Positions 35,061 through 43,300 of a stretch of 64,000 nucleotides of DNA are shown here, in pieces (the stretch's first letter is position 1; every line of letters starts with the position of its first letter). Under the pieces are notes generated by a model that worked only from the letters and a program-made list of their open reading frames with translations, ran no database searches and had not been told where the DNA came from. This stretch comes from Nocardia neocaledoniensis. GTDB taxonomy: Bacteria > Actinomycetota > Actinomycetes > Mycobacteriales > Mycobacteriaceae. The translations under genes were made by a program, and so were the position numbers. The stretch is from positions 186,001 through 250,000 of the forward strand of contig NZ_QGTL01000009.1 in NCBI RefSeq assembly GCF_003182135.1. The letters are read 5' to 3'.

Positions 35061-36184
35061 TGTCGGCTTTCGCGCGGATCAACTCGTCTCGCTCGCCGCT
35101 GCTGTACGCGGCGGTGGCGGCCATGCTGCTGATTCTCCTGGTCGGTGCCTCGCTGGCGATCACGAACCACAAGACGGTCGCGCTGGTCGTCGACGGTGAG
35201 CGGATCGAGCACAGCACCATGTCCCTCGACGTGCGCGCCATCCTGGCCGACGCGGGCTACGAGCTCTCCGAGCACGACGAGGTGAGCCCGGCCGCGGGCG
35301 CCAAGGTCGGCGACGGCGCGACCATCACCCTCAACCGCGGGCGCGAGATCACGATCACCGTCGACGGCCAGGAGCGCAAGGTGTGGACCACCGGCATCAC
35401 CGCCGGCGACGCCCTCGCGCAGATGCAGATCCCGGCCGACACCCACGTGGTGCCGACCCGCACCGAGAAGCTGCCGCTGGCAGGCGCCGCGCTCAGTGTC
35501 TACACCCCGCGCACCATCACCCTGGTCGACGGCGGCGCCGCCCCCGTCGACGTGCGGCTCGCCGCGCCGACCGTCGGTGAATTCCTCGCCGCGGCGGGTG
35601 TTGCGCTGAAGGATCAGGACTTCGCCGAGCCCGCCGCGAGCACGCCGCTGACCGGCGACATGCAGGTCACCGTGACTCGGCAGCGGATCGAGCAGCGCAC
35701 CGAGACGCTCCCGCTCGAGCCCACCGAGCAGGTGATCGAAGACGTCACCATGAACATGAGCCGCACCGTGGTCGAGAACCCGGGAGAGCCCGGCCTGCAC
35801 GAGGCCACCTTCGCCGTCACCATCACCAACGGTGTCGAGTCGAGCCGGGTGCAGACCAACTCCAACGTGATCACCCCCGCCCAGCCCAAGACCATCCGCA
35901 AGGGCGCCAAGCCCGGCACCGAGGTGCCGCCCGTCCGCGACGGCGCGATCTGGGACGCCCTGGCCAAGTGCGAATCGACCGGCAACTGGTCCATCAATAC
36001 CGGCAACGGCTACTACGGCGGTATCCAGTTCGACCAGAGCACCTGGGAACGGCAGGGCGGCCTGAAGTACGCGCCCCGCGCCGATCTGGCCACCCGCGAG
36101 GAGCAGATCGCCATCGCCGAGGTCACCCGCGCCCGGCAGGGCTGGGGCGCCTGGCCCGCCTGCACCGGCCGCCTCGGGCTCTAG
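35060..36184 (+). CDS. rpfB: resuscitation-promoting factor RpfB
   Basis: 374 residues. A single membrane anchor (about 14-36) is followed by three DUF348 repeats (about 40-195), a G5 domain (about 205-285) and a C-terminal lysozyme-like Rpf domain (WDALAKCESTGNW, catalytic Glu near 305; GYYGGIQF; PACTGRLGL). It cleaves peptidoglycan and wakes dormant cells. Unlike the M. tuberculosis lipoprotein, no lipobox is seen here. Order tatD-rpfB is conserved, but two lipase genes separate it from ksgA. Confidence 0.96.
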   Translation: MSAFARINSSRSPLLYAAVAAMLLILLVGASLAITNHKTVALVVDGERIEHSTMSLDVRAILADAGYELSEHDEVSPAAGAKVGDGATITLNRGREITITVDGQERKVWTTGITAGDALAQMQIPADTHVVPTRTEKLPLAGAALSVYTPRTITLVDGGAAPVDVRLAAPTVGEFLAAAGVALKDQDFAEPAASTPLTGDMQVTVTRQRIEQRTETLPLEPTEQVIEDVTMNMSRTVVENPGEPGLHEATFAVTITNGVESSRVQTNSNVITPAQPKTIRKGAKPGTEVPPVRDGAIWDALAKCESTGNWSINTGNGYYGGIQFDQSTWERQGGLKYAPRADLATREEQIAIAEVTRARQGWGAWPACTGRLGL

Positions 36185-36310
36185 AGTTCGGGCCCGCCTC
36201 GGCGGGTTCCGGCCGTCGGCGCGGGTTCGCGCGGTAGTTTGCTCTCGTTTCGCCGAGTCCGCTGTGCTCGTGCGGTCTCGGCTCGGTGACGAGTCGACGG
36301 GTGGTACTCG

Positions 36311-37459
36311 ATGCGTGCGGTTTCGGCCTGGCGGATAGTGGCCGCGGCGGTGGCGGTGTCGGCGGGGATCGGCGGCGCGACGCCGGTGGCGGCGACAGCA
36401 CAGGACCCGGCGCCGGGCGCGGTGATCTCGGTGATACCGCAGGCCGACGGCTTCCACGGCATGTCCGGCGCGCAGGTCATCGAGTACTGGACGCGCGGTG
36501 TCGGCGGTGTCACCCAGCCCGCCAGCGGCGCGCTGTACCTGCCGAGCGGGGAGGCGCCGGCGGGCGGCTGGCCGGTGATCACCTACGACCACGGGACGAC
36601 CGGACTCGGCGCCGGGTGCGGCGGGCAGTCCGATCCGGCGGGCGCGCCCTGGCCCGAATCGCAGGCGCCGCAGGACGTGTTCCTGCGCCACCTCGTGTCG
36701 AAGGGCTTCGCCGTCGTCGCCCCGGACTACCTGGGGCTCGGCCGTTTCGACACCGGCCCGCATCCGTATCTCGACATCGACACCGAGGCCACCGCCACGC
36801 TGGACATGCTGCGTGCGGCGCGCTCGGTGCGCGACGATCTGTCCCCGGTGTGGCTGGCGGCGGGTATGTCCCAGGGCGGGCACGCCGCGCTCGCCACGGC
36901 GCACCGGCAGCCGGGTTACGCGCCGGAGCTGGACTTCCGTGGCACCATCGCGATCGACCCCGCCTCGGATGTGGAGAAGGTGGCGCCGCTGCTCGGCCCC
37001 GGCAATCCCGATCGGGTCCGCGGTGGCGTGCTCGGCTTCTCGTCGAGCATCCTGGCCGGTCTGCGGGCGGCCAGGCCCGAGGCGCGGGTCGACTCTTATC
37101 TGACGCCTGTCGGCCGCGCTGTCCTCGACGACATCGGCACCCTGTGCCAGGACGCGATCGACGAGCGGGTCGCCGACCTCACCCTGGGCGCCATGCTCAC
37201 CCGCTCGCTCGGCGAGGAGCCGCTGCGCACGGCCATGGCCGACTACATGACGGTGCCCACCAGCGGCTACGACGCCCCGATCCTGCTGCTGGTCAACGCG
37301 ACCGACCGCACGGTGCCCTCGCCCCTGCACGCGGCGCTGGCCGCGCAGTTCGCCGCGGGTGGGGTGGGCTTCGAGCCGGTCGTCGGCACCGGCAGCCACT
37401 GCGAGCTGAATCCGGCGATGTGGGCGGCGATCGACGAGTTCCTCGATCGGTCCGTCTGA
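36311..37459 (+). CDS. secreted lipase/alpha-beta hydrolase (LIP family), copy 1
   Basis: A 382-residue exported protein with a signal peptide (ends near VAATA). The catalytic set is visible as GMSQGGHAALA (Ser about 186), DRTVPSPLHAAL (Asp) and GSHCELNP (His). VVAPDYLGLGRFDTGPHPYL is typical of secretory lipases of the Candida LIP/actinobacterial type. It is a close paralogue of the next gene, so the pair arose by tandem duplication. Confidence 0.85.
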   Translation: MRAVSAWRIVAAAVAVSAGIGGATPVAATAQDPAPGAVISVIPQADGFHGMSGAQVIEYWTRGVGGVTQPASGALYLPSGEAPAGGWPVITYDHGTTGLGAGCGGQSDPAGAPWPESQAPQDVFLRHLVSKGFAVVAPDYLGLGRFDTGPHPYLDIDTEATATLDMLRAARSVRDDLSPVWLAAGMSQGGHAALATAHRQPGYAPELDFRGTIAIDPASDVEKVAPLLGPGNPDRVRGGVLGFSSSILAGLRAARPEARVDSYLTPVGRAVLDDIGTLCQDAIDERVADLTLGAMLTRSLGEEPLRTAMADYMTVPTSGYDAPILLLVNATDRTVPSPLHAALAAQFAAGGVGFEPVVGTGSHCELNPAMWAAIDEFLDRSV

Positions 37460-37641
37460 CTCATCCGCGATTAGCTGGGCGGACCTGCGCCCGGCGTGGC
37501 ATATGCCGAATCGGCCGTTACACCCGGTGAGAAGAACCACGAATCGGGTTGCCGGTCGGTTGCGGATACCTGTCGAGCGATCGGCCTACTGTACGTTTGT
37601 CCAGGAACAAGCGCCGATCGGCCCGAAAGGTAATCCCCGCA

Positions 37642-38805
37642 ATGCCGAAGACCATGAGCCGCGCTGCGATCGCAGCCGCCGTCACCGCCGCCGCCCTGGT
37701 GGCCGCCACCCACGCCCCCGCGGGCGCGGCGCCCGGCGAGGTGATCACGACCGAGACCCGGCCGTCGGGCTGGCACGGGATGGCCGGCGGCGGCTCGGTC
37801 GTGGAGTACACGACGCTGGACTCGGCAGGCGTCGAACGCCCGGTCAGCGGCGCACTGTTCGTCCCGGCAGGCGAGGCTCCGGCGGGTGGCTGGCCGATCA
37901 TTGCCTACGACCACGGCACCCTCGGCAGCGGACCGAGCTGTGGCGGCCAGGCCGACCCGGAGCTGGCCCCGCTGCCGGTGAATCGCGAGGCCGAGGACGC
38001 GCTCATGGCCCGGCTGGTCGACCAGGGCTTCGCCGTCGTCGCCCCCGACTACCTCGGCCTCGGTCGCTTCGACACCGGCCCGCACCCGTATCTCGAGGTG
38101 CGCAGCGAGGCGACCGCCACCATCGACCTCGTCCGCGCCGCCCGCGCCGCCAACCCCGACCTCTCGCGCACCTGGAGTGTCATCGGCGCCTCGCAGGGCG
38201 GGCACGCCGCGCTCAGCGCCGCGCACGTCCAGGCCGAGTACGCCCCCGAACTCGATTTCCGCGGTACCGTCGCGCTCGACCCGGCCTCCGACGTGGAGAA
38301 GGTGCTGCCGCTGCTGCTCGGCCCCGGTTTCCCCGCGCTCGACGGCACAGCGGGCATCACCAGCTTCACCCTGAGCATTCTCGCCGGCCTGCGCGCCACC
38401 CATCCCGAGGCCGAGGTGGATTCCTACCTCTCGCCGCTGGGCAAGGAGCTGGTCGACGCGGTCGGTTCCGAGTGCATCGACGAGACGGTCCGCGACGTGA
38501 AGGGCCTGGCCATGGGCGACCTGTTCGTCCGCCCGCTCTCGGAGGGCCCGCTGCGGCCCGCGCTCACCGCGTACATGACCCTGCCCACCAGCGGCTACGA
38601 CGCGCCGATCCTGTTGCTGCTCAACGCGACCGACATGGTCGTGCCCTCGCCGCTGCACGCGGCGCTGGTCGGCCAGTTCGCCGCGGGTGGCGTCGACTTC
38701 CAGACCGTCACCGGCTTCGGGCAGCACACGGTGATGACCCAGCAGATGCGTGACGCGCTCGACGCCTTCGTCGCCCGCGTGCACGCCGCCCCGCCGCAGC
38801 GCTGA
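37642..38805 (+). CDS. secreted lipase/alpha-beta hydrolase (LIP family), copy 2
   Basis: 387 residues from ATG 37642, chosen because GAAAGG lies 11 bases upstream and the signal peptide (SRAAIAAAVTAAALVAATHA) then starts correctly. The catalytic motifs GASQGGHAALS, NATDMVVPSPLHAAL and FGQHTVM align with copy 1, as do the APDYLGLGRFDTGPHPYL and DPASDVEKV segments. The 182-base gap before it contains a possible -10 TACTGT, so it may have its own promoter. Confidence 0.85.
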   Translation: MPKTMSRAAIAAAVTAAALVAATHAPAGAAPGEVITTETRPSGWHGMAGGGSVVEYTTLDSAGVERPVSGALFVPAGEAPAGGWPIIAYDHGTLGSGPSCGGQADPELAPLPVNREAEDALMARLVDQGFAVVAPDYLGLGRFDTGPHPYLEVRSEATATIDLVRAARAANPDLSRTWSVIGASQGGHAALSAAHVQAEYAPELDFRGTVALDPASDVEKVLPLLLGPGFPALDGTAGITSFTLSILAGLRATHPEAEVDSYLSPLGKELVDAVGSECIDETVRDVKGLAMGDLFVRPLSEGPLRPALTAYMTLPTSGYDAPILLLLNATDMVVPSPLHAALVGQFAAGGVDFQTVTGFGQHTVMTQQMRDALDAFVARVHAAPPQR

Positions 38806-38839
38806 GCTGCTCGATCGGCGCGGTTGGTAGGTTCTAGCG

Positions 38840-39721
38840 GTGCCCGAACCTGAGATTCCCGCTCGCGGTAGCGCCGCGCTGCTCGGTCCCGCCGAAGTGC
38901 GGACCCTGGCCGAACGCTTCGGCGTGCGGCCGACCAAGCAGCTCGGGCAGAACTTCGTGCACGACGCGAACACGGTGCGCCGCATCGTCGCGGCGGCCGG
39001 TGTCGGCGCCGAGGACATCGTGCTCGAGGTCGGGCCGGGTCTCGGCTCGCTGACGCTGGCCCTGCTCGACGTGGTCGACCGGGTCGTCGCCGTGGAGATC
39101 GATCCGGTGCTGGCCAACTATCTGCCGGAGACCGTCGCGGATCGAGCCCCCGGACTGGTCGATCGGTTGCAGGTGGTCGAGGCCGACGCCCTGCGGGTGC
39201 GCCCCGAACAGTTGCCCGCCGTACCCACGGCGCTGGTGGCGAACCTGCCGTACAACGTGGCCGTGCCGGTGCTGCTGCATCTGCTCGCGATCCTGCCGAG
39301 CATCTCGGTGTCGCTGGTGATGGTGCAGGCCGAGGTGGCCGACCGGCTCGCCGCCGAACCGGGCAGCCGGGTATACGGGGTGCCGAGCGTCAAGGCGGGG
39401 TTCTTCGGCAAGGTGCGGCGCGCGGGCGCGGTGGGCACGCAGGTGTTCTGGCCGGTGCCGCGCGTCGAATCGGGCCTGGTGCGGATCGACCGGTACGCCG
39501 AGCCGCCGTGGCCGATGGACGAGGCGCATCGCCGCCGCGTGTTCGAGGTGATCGATGCCGCGTTCGCGCAGCGGCGAAAGACGTTGCGCGCGGCCCTGTC
39601 CGGCTGGGCCGGCTCGCCCGCCGAAGCCGAGCGCAGGCTGGTGGCGGCCGGTATCGATCCGACCGCGCGCGGAGAGACGCTGGAGACGGCGGCTTTCGTG
39701 CGCCTCGCCGCCCAGGGCTGA
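38840..39721 (+). CDS. ksgA: 16S rRNA dimethyladenosine transferase
   Basis: 293 residues from GTG. Landmarks are KQLGQNFVHD, the SAM loop EVGPGLGSLT, and the catalytic NLPYNVAVP. C-terminal helices with FAQRRKTLRAAL are typical. It dimethylates A1518/A1519 of 16S rRNA. It is normally in an rpfB-ksgA-ispE unit; here a copper chaperone gene on the other strand separates it from ispE. Confidence 0.95.
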   Translation: MPEPEIPARGSAALLGPAEVRTLAERFGVRPTKQLGQNFVHDANTVRRIVAAAGVGAEDIVLEVGPGLGSLTLALLDVVDRVVAVEIDPVLANYLPETVADRAPGLVDRLQVVEADALRVRPEQLPAVPTALVANLPYNVAVPVLLHLLAILPSISVSLVMVQAEVADRLAAEPGSRVYGVPSVKAGFFGKVRRAGAVGTQVFWPVPRVESGLVRIDRYAEPPWPMDEAHRRRVFEVIDAAFAQRRKTLRAALSGWAGSPAEAERRLVAAGIDPTARGETLETAAFVRLAAQG

Positions 39722-39769
39722 ACCCCGCGGTACACGCGCCGTTCACCGGGCGGTCCCTGTGAAAGCAAT

Positions 39770-39892
39770 TGTGGACAACCGGTTTTCGCAGGTCGCGGAG
39801 TTGATCATGAGGCGCGATCCGCGAACCCGGCTGCTTGGGAAAACCCGGTCGCGAGTCGCGCCGATCACGGATGTGGATGACGCTGTGGATGA
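39770..39892. promoter_or_regulatory. cluster of DnaA-box-like sites
   Basis: TGTGGACAA at 39770-39778 is a perfect minus-strand DnaA box (TTGTCCACA). Two copies of TGTGGATGA (39872-39880 and 39884-39892, 12 bases apart) differ from TTATCCACA by one base each. They lie in a non-coding gap of 266 bases between the convergent ksgA and copper chaperone genes. Confidence 0.4.
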
Positions 39893-39987
39893 TTCTCCGC
39901 GCGCACGCGGTGAATGAATTGCCGGTGAACGCGATCCGGTACCACCACGCTGGTTGCCGCAGCGGTGGTGGTACCGGTCGCCGGGCC

Positions 39988-40191
39988 TCACTTCAGGGCG
40001 TAGCCCGCCTCGTCGACGGCGGCCGCGACATCGGCGTCGGCCAGCTCGCCCGCGCTGTCGACGCGCACGAGACCGCTCGCGAGGTCGACGTCCACGCCGG
40101 TGACGCCGTCGATCTTGCCGATCTCCTGCTTGACCGAGCTCACGCAGTGTCCGCAGGTCATCCCCGTGACGGTGTAGGTGGTGGTGGCCAT
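39988..40191 (-). CDS. copper chaperone, heavy-metal-associated domain (CopZ-like)
   Basis: A 67-residue ferredoxin-like domain with the copper-binding MTCGHC motif at residues 11-16 (ATTTYTVTGMTCGHCV). The start ATG 40191 follows AAGGAG. It delivers Cu(I) to export ATPases. A copper-type operator lies 62 bases upstream, so expression is probably derepressed by copper. No CopA ATPase is adjacent. Confidence 0.92.
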   Translation of the reverse strand: MATTTYTVTGMTCGHCVSSVKQEIGKIDGVTGVDVDLASGLVRVDSAGELADADVAAAVDEAGYALK

Positions 40192-40252
40192 GGCCGACTC
40201 CTTCGCTGTTGGCTCATACGGTCCTGGGGTATGTCCCCGACACGAACGAACA

Positions 40253-40267
40253 TACCCCCCACGGGTA
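40253..40267 (-). promoter_or_regulatory. CsoR/RicR-type copper operator
   Basis: TACCCCCCACGGGTA fits TACCC-N5-GGGTA, the palindrome I recall for mycobacterial RicR/CsoR copper-responsive repressors. It is 62 bases upstream of the copper chaperone ATG. A second GGGGTA-TGT-CCCC element at 40226-40238 may add a half site. Confidence 0.75.
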
Positions 40268-40366
40268 CCTGGCGCAAGCCCTCGACCGGACCGGGGCTGG
40301 AGCAGGCGATTCGACATGCGTACTCGTCGGTCTCACCCGTTACGCTTGGTGATCGTGCTGTCAGTT

Positions 40367-41290
40367 GTGCCCAGCCCGGTCGTCGTGCGCGCTCCTTCGA
40401 AGGTGAACCTGCATCTCGGAGTCGGTGATCTGCGTCCGGACGGATATCACGACCTGACCACCGTCTTCCAGGCGCTGTCCCTCGGCGACGAACTCGAACT
40501 CGCCCCCTCGGCCTCGCTCACCGTCCGGGTGAGCGGCGAGGGCGCCGCCGAGGTCCCCACCGACCGGACCAATCTGGTCTGGAAGGCCGCGGTGCGCCTG
40601 GCCCACCTGGCCGGTCGCGCGCCGCTGGTGGAGATCGCGATCGCCAAGGGTATCCCGGTGGCGGGCGGCATGGCGGGCGGCAGCGCCGACGCCGCCGCGG
40701 CGCTGGTCGGCCTCAACGAACTCTGGGACCTCGGGCTCGGCCGCGACGAGTTGAGCGCCGTGGCCGCCGAACTCGGCAGCGATGTGCCGTTCGCCCTGCA
40801 CGGCGGTACCGCGCTCGGTACCGGCCGCGGCGAACGCCTGCTCCCGGTGTTGTCGCGCAACACCTTTCACTGGGTGCTCGCGCTGGCCAAGGACGGCCTG
40901 TCCACGCCCTCGGTGTTCCGCGAGCTCGATCGGCTGCGCGCCGAGGGCGATCCGCCGCGCCTGGGCGACCCGCAACAGCTCATGCAGGCTTTGGCCGCGG
41001 GCGACCCACACACCCTGGCGCCGCTGCTCGGCAACGACCTGCAGGCCGCGGCCCTCTCGCTGAAGCCGGAACTGCGGCGCACCCTGCGCGCGGGCGTCGG
41101 CGCGGGCGCCCTGGCCGGACTCGTCTCCGGCTCCGGCCCCACCTGCGCCTTCCTCTGCGAGACCGAGGAAGCGGCCATCGCGGTCGCGGCCGAACTGGCG
41201 GGCGCGGGCGTGTGCCGCAGCGTCCGCACCGCGAGCGGCCCGGTGCCGGGCGCGCGGGTAATCGACACGGAGGCGCAGCCCAAGCGTTGA
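40367..41290 (+). CDS. ispE: 4-diphosphocytidyl-2-C-methyl-D-erythritol kinase
   Basis: 307 residues from GTG 40367, which best matches the M. tuberculosis start (GTG 40355 is also possible). GHMP kinase motifs are VRAPSKVNLHLGVG, PVAGGMAGGSADAAA (ATP site) and GLVSGSGPTCAFL. It is the fourth enzyme of the non-mevalonate isoprenoid pathway. Confidence 0.94.
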   Translation: MPSPVVVRAPSKVNLHLGVGDLRPDGYHDLTTVFQALSLGDELELAPSASLTVRVSGEGAAEVPTDRTNLVWKAAVRLAHLAGRAPLVEIAIAKGIPVAGGMAGGSADAAAALVGLNELWDLGLGRDELSAVAAELGSDVPFALHGGTALGTGRGERLLPVLSRNTFHWVLALAKDGLSTPSVFRELDRLRAEGDPPRLGDPQQLMQALAAGDPHTLAPLLGNDLQAAALSLKPELRRTLRAGVGAGALAGLVSGSGPTCAFLCETEEAAIAVAAELAGAGVCRSVRTASGPVPGARVIDTEAQPKR

Positions 41291-41380
41291 TCGCCTCCCG
41301 TACAGCGCTCGGGCAGGAGCCGCGGGGGACAGAACAGCCGCAGGCGGCGGTCCACTATGATCGCTGTCAACAGATCTTGC

Positions 41381-41413
41381 ATGGACATGGGTAACTCGCC
41401 GGGGACGGGCTAA
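41381..41413 (+). other. 10-codon upstream ORF in the ABC-F leader
   Basis: ATG 41381 to TAA 41413 encodes MDMGNSPGTG in the non-coding leader, 35 bases before a strong hairpin and 97 bases before the ABC-F start. Short translated leaders ahead of hairpins are the known arrangement for ribosome-dependent attenuation of ABC-F genes. The ORF has no strong ribosome site, which weakens the case. Confidence 0.35.
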
Positions 41414-41447
41414 CTGATCCAGCACTCCAACGTAAGCCGCCGGCCTG

Positions 41448-41492
41448 CCGCCTCCCCGCGCCTGAGTCTGGCCTGAAGTCGCGGGGAGGCGG
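41448..41492 (+). promoter_or_regulatory. 13-bp hairpin just upstream of the ABC-F start
   Basis: CCGCCTCCCCGCG (41448-41460) pairs without mismatch to CGCGGGGAGGCGG (41480-41492) across a 19-base loop. The right arm contains GGGGAGG, the only purine-rich element near the ATG at 41510. The hairpin could act as a terminator or sequester that element. Confidence 0.65.
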
Positions 41493-41509
41493 AACGGCGA
41501 GCACCACTC

Positions 41510-43300
41510 ATGTCCAACCTGATCAACCTGGAGCAGGTCTCCAAGAGCTTCGGCATCAAGCCGCTGCTGGACGACGTTTCCCTCGGAGTGCACGCGGGGG
41601 AGCGGATCGGGGTGGTCGGTCTCAACGGCGGCGGCAAGACGACGCTGCTCGAGGTGCTGACCGGGTTGGAAGCGCCGGACAGCGGTCGCGTGAGCCGGGT
41701 CGGTGGGCTGCGGATGGCGGTGGTCACCCAGCGCGGTGTGCTGCCCGATGACGCCACGATCGGCTCGGTCGTGCTCGCCGGCCTGTCCGACGACCTGTCG
41801 ACGGCCGACATCGCCGAGCACGAATGGGCCGCCGACGCCCGCATCCGCTCGGTGCTCGACGGTATCGGCATCGCCGACCTCGGCCTCGACACCCCGGTCA
41901 CCAACCTGTCCGGTGGCGAGCGCCGCCGCGTCGCGCTCGCCGCGGCCCTGGTGCGCGATCTGGATCTGCTCGTCCTCGACGAGCCGACCAACCACCTCGA
42001 CATCGAGGGCGTGCAGTGGCTGGCCAGGCATCTGGTCGACCGGCGGACCGCGCTCGTCGTCGTCACCCACGATCGCTGGTTCCTCGACACCGTCGCCACC
42101 CGCACCTGGGAGGTCGTCGGCGGCAAGGTGGAGACCTACGAGGGCGGCTACGGCGACTGGATCTTCGCTCGCGCCGAACGCGCCCGCCAGGCCGACGCCT
42201 CCGAGGCCCGCCGCCAGAACCTGGCCCGCAAGGAACTGGCCTGGCTGCGCCGCGGCGCCAAGGCCCGCACGTCCAAGCCGCGCTACCGGGTGGAGGCCGC
42301 CGAGGCGCTGATCGCCGACGTGCCGCCGCCGCGCGACTCGGTGTCGCTGGCCGCCTTCGCGCGCAAGCGGCTCGGCCGCGTGGTGATCGAACTCGAGGAC
42401 GCCACCCTCACCACGCCCGACGGCCGCGAGCTGGTCGGAGACCTGACCTGGCGGCTCGCGCCGGGCGAGCGCGTCGGCCTGGTGGGCGTGAACGGTTCCG
42501 GCAAGACGACGCTGCTGCGTGCCCTGGCGGGCGACGTGGAACCCGCCGCGGGCAAGCGGATCCAGGGCCAGACCGTGCAGATCGGCTGGCTGCGGCAGGA
42601 ACTCGACGACCTGCCCACGGACATGCGCGTGCTCGAGGCCGTGCAGCAGATCGCCCAGCGAATCATGCTCGGCGACAAGGAGATCTCGGCGGGTCAGCTG
42701 GCCGAGCGGCTCGGCTTCACCCCCGCCAGGCAGCGCACGCCCGTCGGCGATCTGTCCGGTGGCGAGCGCCGCCGCCTGCAGCTCACCCGCATCCTGATGG
42801 CGGAGCCGAACGTGCTGCTGCTCGACGAGCCGACCAACGATCTCGACATCGACACCCTGCAGCAGCTCGAGGACCTGCTCGACAACTGGGCGGGCACCCT
42901 CGTGGTCATCAGTCACGACCGCTACCTGGTCGAGCGCATCTGTGATTCCACCTGGGCGCTGTTCGGCGACGGCAAGCTGACCAATCTGCCGGGCGGCATC
43001 GACCAGTACCTCGCCAAGCGCGCCGACCAGGCCGCGGCCGCCAAGCCGACCGCCGCGAAACCAGCTGCGGCGTCGACCAGTTCGGCCGATCACCGCGCCG
43101 CCCGCAAGGAACTCTCGCGCCTGGAACGCACCATCGCCAAGCTCGACGAGCGCGAACAGAAACTGCACACCGCGCTCGCCGAGGCCGCCACCGACCCCGA
43201 CAAGCTGGTCTCCCTCGGCGCCGAACTCAAAGAGGTCGTCGCCGAGAAGGAAACGGCCGAGGAACGGTGGATGGAACTGGCCGAGCTGGCCGAGGGCTAG
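41510..43300 (+). CDS. ABC-F family ATPase (ribosome-associated)
   Basis: 596 residues with two ABC modules and no membrane domain. Module 1 has GLNGGGKTT near 42, LSGGERRRVAL and DEPTNHLD; module 2 has GVNGSGKTT, LSGGERRRLQL and DEPTNDLD. The C-terminal 90 residues form a basic coiled coil (RKELSRLERTIAKLDEREQK), as in Uup-like members. ABC-F proteins act on the ribosome, either as housekeeping factors or as antibiotic-resistance proteins. Its leader hints at regulation, but the sequence does not decide between the two roles. Confidence 0.92.
   Translation: MSNLINLEQVSKSFGIKPLLDDVSLGVHAGERIGVVGLNGGGKTTLLEVLTGLEAPDSGRVSRVGGLRMAVVTQRGVLPDDATIGSVVLAGLSDDLSTADIAEHEWAADARIRSVLDGIGIADLGLDTPVTNLSGGERRRVALAAALVRDLDLLVLDEPTNHLDIEGVQWLARHLVDRRTALVVVTHDRWFLDTVATRTWEVVGGKVETYEGGYGDWIFARAERARQADASEARRQNLARKELAWLRRGAKARTSKPRYRVEAAEALIADVPPPRDSVSLAAFARKRLGRVVIELEDATLTTPDGRELVGDLTWRLAPGERVGLVGVNGSGKTTLLRALAGDVEPAAGKRIQGQTVQIGWLRQELDDLPTDMRVLEAVQQIAQRIMLGDKEISAGQLAERLGFTPARQRTPVGDLSGGERRRLQLTRILMAEPNVLLLDEPTNDLDIDTLQQLEDLLDNWAGTLVVISHDRYLVERICDSTWALFGDGKLTNLPGGIDQYLAKRADQAAAAKPTAAKPAAASTSSADHRAARKELSRLERTIAKLDEREQKLHTALAEAATDPDKLVSLGAELKEVVAEKETAEERWMELAELAEG

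Noticed and set aside
40178..40366. Upstream extension of ispE to 40178
   Set aside because: The extension overlaps the copper chaperone start and its operator, and known IspE proteins begin near 40367.
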